Assembly (NCBI GenBank): GCA_036266975.1
Contig: DATAWZ010000046.1
Coordinates: forward strand, 59,126-123,125
DNA length: 64,000 nt
DNA from: DATAWZ01 sp036266975
GTDB taxonomy: Bacteria > Actinomycetota > Thermoleophilia > Solirubrobacterales > Solirubrobacteraceae
Direction of reading: 5' to 3'
Shown here one piece after another: positions 57,397 through 64,000 of this stretch. Below the pieces are notes generated by a model, which ran no database searches, was not told where the DNA came from, and was given only the letters and a program-made list of their open reading frames with translations. How positions within the stretch are numbered: position 1 is the first letter of the stretch; each line of letters opens with the position of its first letter. The position numbers and the translations under genes were made by a program.

Positions 57397-58242
57397 TCAG
57401 CCCGCCGCGGGCGGGCGACGCGCCTCGACGAGCGGCTCGCCGTCGGCGTCAGCCATCTGCGGCGGCGGCCAGCGGCCGAACCAGTTGTCGCGGCCGCCGT
57501 CGACCGTGAACACCGCGCCTGACACCCAGTCTCCCGCCGGCGACGCGAGGTAGGCGATCATCCACGCCACCTCCTCGGCCGTCCCCATCCGCTGGAGCGG
57601 GATCGTGCTCGCGGTCTGGTCGACCAGGTGGTCGGGATACTTGGACATGTAGGTGTCGGTGGCGACCTGCGAGGGGGCGACCGCGTTCAGGCAGATGCCG
57701 AAGCGCGCCCACTCGATCGCGAGCACCCGCATCATGTTCTCCTGCGCCGCGCGCGCCAGGCTCGAGTGCGCCATCCCCGGCAGGCCCTGATGCGGGGAGA
57801 GCGTCACCGTGACGACCTTGCCCGCTCTTTTCGGGATCATCGCCTTCCTGGCGACGGCGTGGGTCATCAGCCACGTGCTGTCGATGTTCATCCGCATCAC
57901 GGTCTGAAAGCCCTTGAACGAGATCGCCTCCGCGGGCGCGAGGAACTGCCCGCCGGCGTTGTTGACCAGCAGGTCGATGCGGCCGTGGCGCTCGAGCGCG
58001 TGGTCGACGAGCGCGTCGACCTGATCGACCTCGCGCACGTCGCACGCGCGCCCCTCGATGCGGCCGTCGGGCTGCATCGACGCGGTCTCGCTCAGCGGCT
58101 CCTCACGCCGGCCGCAGATGAGCACGTGGGCGCCGAGCGCCGCGAGCTCGAGCGCCGTGGCCCGCCCGATGCCCGAGCCGCCGCCGGACAGGAGGGCCAC
58201 CTGGCCGGCGAGCAGGTCGTCCCGGAAGATCCTCGATGCCAC
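57397..58242 (-). CDS. SDR with altered catalytic residues (dienoyl-CoA reductase-like)
   Basis: A 281-residue SDR. The NADP motif is LLSGGGSGIGRA and NNAGGQFLAPAEA is conserved. In place of Tyr-x3-Lys it reads GMAHSSLARAAQENMM, so both Tyr and Lys are absent (Ser and Arg there). It otherwise resembles peroxisomal 2,4-dienoyl-CoA reductase-type SDRs (AIEWARFGICLNAVAPSQVAT). It may be a weak or non-catalytic member. The GTG at 58242 has AGGAGG seven bases upstream and is a much better start than the ATG at 58275. It converges on the SCP2-like gene. Confidence 0.85.
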   Translation of the reverse strand: MASRIFRDDLLAGQVALLSGGGSGIGRATALELAALGAHVLICGRREEPLSETASMQPDGRIEGRACDVREVDQVDALVDHALERHGRIDLLVNNAGGQFLAPAEAISFKGFQTVMRMNIDSTWLMTHAVARKAMIPKRAGKVVTVTLSPHQGLPGMAHSSLARAAQENMMRVLAIEWARFGICLNAVAPSQVATDTYMSKYPDHLVDQTASTIPLQRMGTAEEVAWMIAYLASPAGDWVSGAVFTVDGGRDNWFGRWPPPQMADADGEPLVEARRPPAAG

Positions 58243-58323
58243 GCGCTGCCTCCTGTCTCGCCGATGGGAGTCCAACGGGATTATCGCGGTCGGCCCCCGC
58301 CGGGCGTATGATCGCCGCAGGGG

Positions 58324-61300
58324 ATGACCGGCACGCCGAGGGGAACCCGTCGCGCGGCCGCCGCCGCTTTCTGCGCGCTGGCGATGCTGCTATGCCTGCC
58401 CGCGCTCGCGAGCGCGAACACCTGGTTCGTCTCGACGAGCGGCAGCGACATGAACGACTGCATGTCGGCGATCACGGCCTGCGCGACGATTGGCCAGGCG
58501 GTCGCCGACGAAGAGGCGGCGTCGACGAGCGCGGACACGATCTCGATCGGGCCGGGCACGTTCGACGACGACGCCGGAGTGAGCACCTCGAACCCGATCA
58601 CGTTCCTCGGGAACGGGGCGAGCGGCCCCGACGCGACCGTGATCGACTCGACCGGCCAGGCGTTCGACCTCAGCGGTCAGGAGACGCTCTCGGACCTCGA
58701 CGTGGAGGACACGATCCCCACGGGCGTCGCCGTCAGCGTGAACGGAGCCGGCGCGGTGAGCGTCCAGGACGCGACGATCGACAGCACCGGCGGCGGGAGC
58801 GACGCGATCGGCGCCAGCGGTGCGAGCCTGTCGGTCACCGGGTCCGCGCTCAACGTGGTGAACACCGACGCGAACGTCGAGAACAACGCCCAGGGCACCG
58901 GCGGCCTGAACGTCAACGACGGCTCGGGGATCGAGCTCGGCGCGGGAACGCTGATGGTCGACCACAGCACGATCACCGTGAGCGAGGGGATCGCGCTGCG
59001 CACACGCCACACCGCGACGTCGGCGACCGTGCGCGACAGCGTGCTCGAGTCCACCGGCGCCGTGCCCGCCGGGTACGCCGGCTCGAACACCAACCAGTGG
59101 CAGACCGTCACCGACGGCGCCGGGACGATCGCGCTCGACTTCGACACGATCGTCAACGAGACCGTCGGGATGCGCAACACCAACCAGACCCAGAGCCTCG
59201 GGGTCTTCCCGCCGACCTCCGACGCGCTCTGGGTCGCGCCGGTGAGCGGCAACGGCGTGACGATCGCCGACAGCGTGCTGCACGCCCAACCGACGACCGC
59301 GGCCCCGACCGACGGGGTCGACATCGGCGCCAACGAGGACGTCACCGCGACCGACAGCGCCTACACGACGGTGAGCGCGGCGAACGGCGCGACGGTCACG
59401 GCGCCCGGCACCGCGGGCAACCTCGCCGGAGACCCGGGCTTCAACGACGAGGCCGGCGGCGACTTCACGCTCGGCCGGGGCTCGGCGCTGCTCGGGGCTG
59501 CCGACGCCGGCGACGCGACGCTGGGCGAGCTCGACCTCGACGGCGACGCGCGCACCACCAGCTGCGGCGCGAGCACCATCGCCAACATCGGCGCCTACGA
59601 GTCGGGCGTCCCCGCCTGTCCGGCGCCGCCGGCCACGGGAGACACGACCGGGGCGCTCACGAGCGGCAGCTGCCTGACCGGCGCGATGAACCCCGACGGC
59701 TGCGCCACCGGCGGCGTGCCCGGGCTCACCGGCGGTGACCCGCAGGGCTTCGTCGAGAGCCCCGACGGCCGCTTCGCGTATGCGGTGGCCGAGGACACCA
59801 CCGGCAACGGCGTCGACGTCGTCGAGCTGGCCCGCGGCGCCAACGGCGCGCTCACGCCGCTCCCGGTGCCGAACAACTGCCTCAGCGCCGAGACCACGCA
59901 GGAGAGCGGCTGCGGCACCGGCAACGTCGCCGAGCTCCAGGGCCCCAACGAGGGCCAGCCGTCGTCGATCGCGATGAGCCCCGACGGCAGCTTCGTCTAC
60001 GTCGACAACGGCTCGACGATCGGCGAGTTCACCCGCGACCCGAACAGCGGCGTGCTCACCCCGATCGGCCCCGCCGACTGCATCGCCGGGCCCGGCGGCG
60101 ACCCCAGCTGCAGCCAGAGCGACCAGGAGCAGGTGTTCTCGGCGAGCGCGTTGCAGGTCAGCCCGGACAACGGGCAGCTCTACCTGGTGACCGCCGACGA
60201 GTGCCTGATCGCCGAGGGCGGCGTGCGCCCCCGCGCGGGGGGAGCCGACAACGCGCCCTGCACACAGATGCCGCCGGAGTTCCTCGCCCAGGCCGACATC
60301 GCCGTGTTCGAGATCACCTCCCCCAGCGGCGTGCTCACCGTCGGACCCTGCTACGCCGCCGTGGGGCCGGTCGGCGATTGCACGAGCCTGGGCAGCGACC
60401 AGCTCTACGCGATGACCTCGATCGCGTTCTCGCCGGACGGCGCTGACGTCTACGTGACCGGCGACGGGCCGCCCGGGCAGACCGGCTTCGGCCTGGTGCC
60501 GGGCGAGATCGACGAGTTCTCGCGCGACGCGCCCAGCGGCGCGCTCACGCCGCTCCCGGACGCCGGCGCCTGCCTGACCGCCGGCCCGGCCACCTGCGGC
60601 GGCACCGGCTCGGTCGCCGGACTGCTCGACCCGCAGCAGATCGTGATCTCACCCGACGGCCACGAGGCGTACGTCAGCTCCGATCAGTACCTCGCCGAGG
60701 TCCCGAACACGAGCGATTTCCCGACCGTCGACAGCGGCATCCTCGCCGACTCGACCATCACGGAGTTCAGCCGCGACACGGCCAGCGGCGCGCTCTCGGC
60801 GCTGCCGGACGGCTCGTGCTTTGCGGGCTTCGAGCAGGGCTGCCGCAGCGCGACCGGGACCGGGCAGATCGCCGTGCAGCTTCCCGGCCTCACCGGCGCC
60901 GAGGGCCTGGCGATCAGCCCCGACGGCGACAACGTCTACGCGAGCGCGAACGTCGCCGGGACCGACACCGACGTCGCCGAGTTCTCACGCGACGCGGCCG
61001 ACGGGACGCTCACCCCGCTCTCCTCGCCCAACACGTGCATCGGCAACGGCACGCCGCCGGGGGCGAGCGGCGCGCTGAACTGCGGCGTGGACGACCTCGC
61101 CGGCGTGCTCGGAAGCATCGCCCCGCAGCCCGGCGGGCTGCTCGTCTCGCCCGACTGCGACAGCGTCTACCTGCTCAGCGACGCGATCGTCGGACTCGAT
61201 CGGACGGTGCCCGCCGGCGCTACCGGCTGCGCGACTCCCGCCGGGCCCTCGGCGGTCTCGCTCAGCACGAGCCAGCTCACGTTCGGGGTCGCCAACCCGG

Positions 61301-63858
61301 CGGTTCTCGTCGGCAGCACGAGCGCCGCGCAGAGCGTCACGCTCACCAACTCCGGCACCGGCCCGCTCACGATCTCGGCCGTGCGGCTCGCCGGAGTGAC
61401 CCCGGGCTCGTTCGCGATCACCAGCGACGGGTGCACCGATCAGACGCTCCCGGCGGGCGGGGGTTGCACGGTGAGCGTGACGTTCACGCCGGCCGCCGCC
61501 GGCGTCGTCGGAGCGGCGCTCCAGTTCGGCGACAGCGCGGGCGACAGCCCCCAGAGCGTGACGCTCACCGGCGACGGCTCCGGGCTGGCCGTGACGGTCG
61601 CGCCCGCGTCGCTCACGTTCGCCGACGAGGCGGTCGGCGCGACGAGCGACGCGCAGACGGTGACGATCACCAACACCGGGCGGCTCGGGACGGTCACGAC
61701 CCCCTCGCCCACGCTCACCGGCCCGGGCGCCGCCAGCTTCCTCATCAACTCCGACGACTGCCCCGCGAGCGGTCTGGCCGTCGGCGCGTCGTGCTCGATC
61801 GGCATCGAGTTCAAGGCGCCCGCGATCGGGCAGTTCACCGCCGCCCTCGCGCTTGCCGACAACGCCCCGGGTGCCCCGCAGACGGTGGCGCTCAGCGGCA
61901 CCGGCGCGGCGACCAACGTCACCGGAGCGGTCTACTCGAGCTCCACCCTGCTTCCGGACGTCACGATCTACGCGTGCCCCTCGAACGCGATCGAGACCGG
62001 CCAGTGCGTGTCGACGACCACCGACGCCAGCGGCGACTACGGGCTCGTGCTCGCGCCGGGGTCCTGGCTGCTGCAGGTGTTCCCCTCCCAGACGGGGATC
62101 ATCGGCACCACCGCGACGATCGTGGTGACCCGCGGAACACCGGTCACCCAGAACTTCGGGCTGTCGGCGCCCGTCGGGCTCGCCGACGGGCTCACGTTCA
62201 ACGGCCAGGACTCCGGGGTGCCGACGGTCTACTACAAGTCGCCCTACACGATGCAGGCGCCGGTGCCGATCCCGCCCAACGGCCCGGCGAACACGACGAT
62301 GGTCTTCCTCGCCTTCGCCGGCCTGCAGGGTGGACAGCAGAGCGCCGACGCCAGCCAGGAGTTCATCCAGATGGGCGGACTCCTGTTCGGGGTGCGCTAC
62401 GGCGCGAGCGGCACGCCCGCGGCGATCAGCGACCCGTACGTGGGGACCGTCCCGTGCCAGAACTCCACGGCCGCCACGGCGCAGTGCGCGACGCTCGCCT
62501 CGATCGCCAGCGCTCCCGCGAGCGCGAGCGCGAGCGCCTCGCGGCGCGGAGGCCCGGTCGCGCACGAGAGCCAGAGCAGCACCCCGGGCATCTCCCTGCC
62601 GGCGTGCCCGGCGGGCGTCGGCGGGTCCGCCGCGCCGGCGGGGGACGGGCAGGTGGTCAGCCCGGGCGATTCGTTCGCCGGGACGCCGACGGTCGTGAAC
62701 ATCGGCGGCCAGAACCTCTCCATCGCCGCGCCGACCGGGGTGCAGAGCTTCCAGCTCGCGACCTACCAGCAGGTCCAGGCCGCCGGGCTCGTGGGCTCGG
62801 CGCCGCCGCCGCTGGTCCAGCCGTCCACGATCGCGCCCGGCGGCATCGTCGTCAACGTCACGCTCGACAACGGCGTGTCGATCCCGATCGAGTTCGCCCA
62901 GGCGCAGATCCCGTCGGTGAGCCTCAGCAACCCGTTCGCCAACGTCGTCGCCAACGGCGCGATCACGGGCGTCAACGCCGGCCTGAACAAGGTGCCCCAG
63001 ATCAACCAGTACAACTCCGTCGTGAGCTCTCTCAACGGGCTCGCGACCGCCGCCCAGTCGCCGACGCAGCTCAACGTCGCCAGCGCGGCGTGGACGATCG
63101 TCTCCAACGGCGCGGACGGCGAGTTCCACGGGACGGGCGCCGTGTACTGGAACGTGATGGGCGGCGCCGACAAGTTCCTGCTGTCGGCGTCCGCGCCGAC
63201 CGCGACGTCGATCCCGGTGCACTACTGCATCGGCGCCGACGGCAACGTGTACGTCGACCCGAGCGGCGAGATCCGCACCACGCGCGGAGCCCCCGTGTCC
63301 GGCGCGACGGTCACGCTCAAGCGCACCTCGCGGACGGGCGGGCCGCTGCGCGCGGTCCCCACCGGCAGCGCCGTCATGTCGCCGAGCAACCGGCGCAATC
63401 CCTCGATCTCGAACGAGCTCGGCGACTACGGGTGGGACGTCGTCCCGGGCCAGTACGCGATCGCCACCCGCCGGCACGGCTGCACCGTGCCCGGCCGTCG
63501 ACACTCCAAGACGGTGACGAGCAGGCGCCTCGGTGTGCCGCCGGCCGCGACCGGTGTGAACCTCACCCTGAGCTGCCCCTCGCTGCGGCGCAGCGCGGTG
63601 AGGATGGCGATCACCGTCCGGCGGGCGAAGTCGTCCGTCGGCTCCGATCAGGCGGTCGTCACGCTCCGCGGCCGCCACGGCGCGCCGGTCGGCGCGGTCA
63701 CGTTCACGCTGCGGGGAAAGGTCGACAGGGAGGCCGCCGTGGCCAAGGGCCGGGCGCTGCTCGCCGTCCCCGCGTACCTGGTAGGCAAGGGGACGCTCGT
63801 CGCCCGCTACGGCGGAGACGCGACCTACAAGCCGGCGCGCGCCCGCGCGCGCTTCTAG
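58324..63858 (+). CDS. giant secreted multidomain beta-rich protein
   Basis: A 1844-residue exported protein. A signal peptide is clear at residues 1-31 (arginine-rich start, AMLLCLPALASA). Then come a right-handed beta-helix-like region (about 35-430), a beta-propeller of lactonase/NHL-like repeats with SPDGxxVY motifs (about 440-970), two choice-of-anchor D (ASH) domains (about 977-1190), a carboxypeptidase-regulatory-like domain (about 1198-1275), a unique region, a second such domain (about 1647) and an Ig-like Big domain at the end. No LPxTG or membrane anchor is seen at the C terminus. It may be a surface or matrix protein; the domain limits are approximate. Confidence 0.85.
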   Translation: MTGTPRGTRRAAAAAFCALAMLLCLPALASANTWFVSTSGSDMNDCMSAITACATIGQAVADEEAASTSADTISIGPGTFDDDAGVSTSNPITFLGNGASGPDATVIDSTGQAFDLSGQETLSDLDVEDTIPTGVAVSVNGAGAVSVQDATIDSTGGGSDAIGASGASLSVTGSALNVVNTDANVENNAQGTGGLNVNDGSGIELGAGTLMVDHSTITVSEGIALRTRHTATSATVRDSVLESTGAVPAGYAGSNTNQWQTVTDGAGTIALDFDTIVNETVGMRNTNQTQSLGVFPPTSDALWVAPVSGNGVTIADSVLHAQPTTAAPTDGVDIGANEDVTATDSAYTTVSAANGATVTAPGTAGNLAGDPGFNDEAGGDFTLGRGSALLGAADAGDATLGELDLDGDARTTSCGASTIANIGAYESGVPACPAPPATGDTTGALTSGSCLTGAMNPDGCATGGVPGLTGGDPQGFVESPDGRFAYAVAEDTTGNGVDVVELARGANGALTPLPVPNNCLSAETTQESGCGTGNVAELQGPNEGQPSSIAMSPDGSFVYVDNGSTIGEFTRDPNSGVLTPIGPADCIAGPGGDPSCSQSDQEQVFSASALQVSPDNGQLYLVTADECLIAEGGVRPRAGGADNAPCTQMPPEFLAQADIAVFEITSPSGVLTVGPCYAAVGPVGDCTSLGSDQLYAMTSIAFSPDGADVYVTGDGPPGQTGFGLVPGEIDEFSRDAPSGALTPLPDAGACLTAGPATCGGTGSVAGLLDPQQIVISPDGHEAYVSSDQYLAEVPNTSDFPTVDSGILADSTITEFSRDTASGALSALPDGSCFAGFEQGCRSATGTGQIAVQLPGLTGAEGLAISPDGDNVYASANVAGTDTDVAEFSRDAADGTLTPLSSPNTCIGNGTPPGASGALNCGVDDLAGVLGSIAPQPGGLLVSPDCDSVYLLSDAIVGLDRTVPAGATGCATPAGPSAVSLSTSQLTFGVANPAVLVGSTSAAQSVTLTNSGTGPLTISAVRLAGVTPGSFAITSDGCTDQTLPAGGGCTVSVTFTPAAAGVVGAALQFGDSAGDSPQSVTLTGDGSGLAVTVAPASLTFADEAVGATSDAQTVTITNTGRLGTVTTPSPTLTGPGAASFLINSDDCPASGLAVGASCSIGIEFKAPAIGQFTAALALADNAPGAPQTVALSGTGAATNVTGAVYSSSTLLPDVTIYACPSNAIETGQCVSTTTDASGDYGLVLAPGSWLLQVFPSQTGIIGTTATIVVTRGTPVTQNFGLSAPVGLADGLTFNGQDSGVPTVYYKSPYTMQAPVPIPPNGPANTTMVFLAFAGLQGGQQSADASQEFIQMGGLLFGVRYGASGTPAAISDPYVGTVPCQNSTAATAQCATLASIASAPASASASASRRGGPVAHESQSSTPGISLPACPAGVGGSAAPAGDGQVVSPGDSFAGTPTVVNIGGQNLSIAAPTGVQSFQLATYQQVQAAGLVGSAPPPLVQPSTIAPGGIVVNVTLDNGVSIPIEFAQAQIPSVSLSNPFANVVANGAITGVNAGLNKVPQINQYNSVVSSLNGLATAAQSPTQLNVASAAWTIVSNGADGEFHGTGAVYWNVMGGADKFLLSASAPTATSIPVHYCIGADGNVYVDPSGEIRTTRGAPVSGATVTLKRTSRTGGPLRAVPTGSAVMSPSNRRNPSISNELGDYGWDVVPGQYAIATRRHGCTVPGRRHSKTVTSRRLGVPPAATGVNLTLSCPSLRRSAVRMAITVRRAKSSVGSDQAVVTLRGRHGAPVGAVTFTLRGKVDREAAVAKGRALLAVPAYLVGKGTLVARYGGDATYKPARARARF

Positions 63859-63920
63859 GGGTGCCTCCTGTAAATCCGGTCGTCGATTCGCGAGCGAAAA
63901 TCGAGCATGGCCAGGACGCA

Positions 63921-63953
63921 GGGAGCCGGAATAGCAGCGCTATTTCGGCTTCC
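63921..63953 (+). terminator. strong hairpin downstream of the giant gene
   Basis: A 15-bp stem GGGAGCCGGAATAGC / GCTATTTCGGCTTCC (two G-T pairs) with a 3-base loop, 62 bases after the stop at 63858. No T-run. It may be the terminator. Confidence 0.55.
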
Positions 63954-64000
63954 GAGGACGCCGCCAGGCGAAGATTTGCAGCCGCGAAGCGGGAGCGGAT

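Noticed and set aside
58236..59738. 500-residue plus-strand open frame over the start of the giant gene
   Set aside because: It is a frame-shifted shadow rich in Arg and Asp; the frame at 58324 has a signal peptide and continues 5.5 kb.
60985..63678. 897-residue minus-strand open frame
   Set aside because: It is antisense to the giant secreted protein, which has a signal peptide and domains. Low-complexity Arg/Ala/Gly composition, no motif.
1..64000. CRISPR array, transposase or integrase gene
   Set aside because: No regularly spaced direct repeats and no transposase or recombinase motifs (DDE, HRY) were seen in any plausible frame.

Overview
The window is very GC-rich, with short intergenic gaps, many stop/start overlaps (ATGA, GTGA, TGATG) and a catabolic gene set typical of actinobacteria. 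It holds Rieske dioxygenases, MaoC hydratases, acyl-CoA dehydrogenases, P450 with ferredoxin, KstR-like TetR regulators and LuxR regulators with a GFLHAD sensor motif. Together with a giant secreted beta-propeller/choice-of-anchor protein, this suggests a soil actinobacterium, possibly of the Solirubrobacterales/Thermoleophilia. The taxonomic placement is inference; no rRNA gene is present.

Region 1 (0-8.8 kb, mostly minus strand) is an aromatic-ring degradation operon. In transcription order it has two Rieske alpha subunits, one beta subunit, an extradiol dioxygenase, a meta-cleavage product hydrolase that reads as frameshifted, an SCP2-like protein, a 98-residue unknown, a cis-dihydrodiol dehydrogenase and a thioesterase-like protein. 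A probable electron-donating reductase lies apart at 18.5-19.5 kb.

Region 2 (8.8-29 kb) starts with a compact plus-strand operon: a stand-alone phosphohistidine swivel domain, a 436-residue protein I do not recognise and a lipocalin-fold protein. CoA-thioester genes follow: enoyl-CoA hydratase, a MenB/BadI-like ring hydrolase, acyl-CoA dehydrogenase, a two-subunit MaoC hydratase, HMG-CoA-lyase-like protein, acyl-CoA ligase and a dienoyl-CoA reductase-like SDR. There are also a TetR regulator and two tandem LuxR regulators; a third relative is cut by the left edge. Four copies of a palindrome TAACGNNCGTTA (two exact, two with one mismatch) lie in four promoter regions here, each between divergent genes; one is upstream of the TetR gene.

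Region 3 (29-33.5 kb) has a large LuxR-type ATPase regulator downstream of orphan cytochrome oxidase subunit III and IV-like genes and a multi-pass membrane protein.

Region 4 (33.7-58 kb) looks like an alicyclic/terpenoid degradation regulon. It has a P450 with two ferredoxin-like genes and a ferredoxin reductase, a close 6-oxocamphor hydrolase homologue, an epoxide hydrolase, a Baeyer-Villiger monooxygenase with an SDR and an SMP-30 lactonase, CoA ligases, a CoA transferase, acyl-CoA dehydrogenase, MaoC hydratases, a thiolase, and a thiolase-like protein lacking the usual cysteine paired with a DUF35 protein. Six near-identical sites, consensus AACAAKCRTTTGTT, precede the transcription units here, including the TetR gene at 54.7-55.3 kb. 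Embedded at 42.7-45.4 kb are a DUF559/AbiEi-like gene, a 20-bp perfect hairpin, a LuxR-helix remnant and a tRNA 3'-half-like fragment, suggesting past insertions.

Region 5 (58.3-63.9 kb) is one 1844-residue secreted multidomain protein followed by a strong hairpin.
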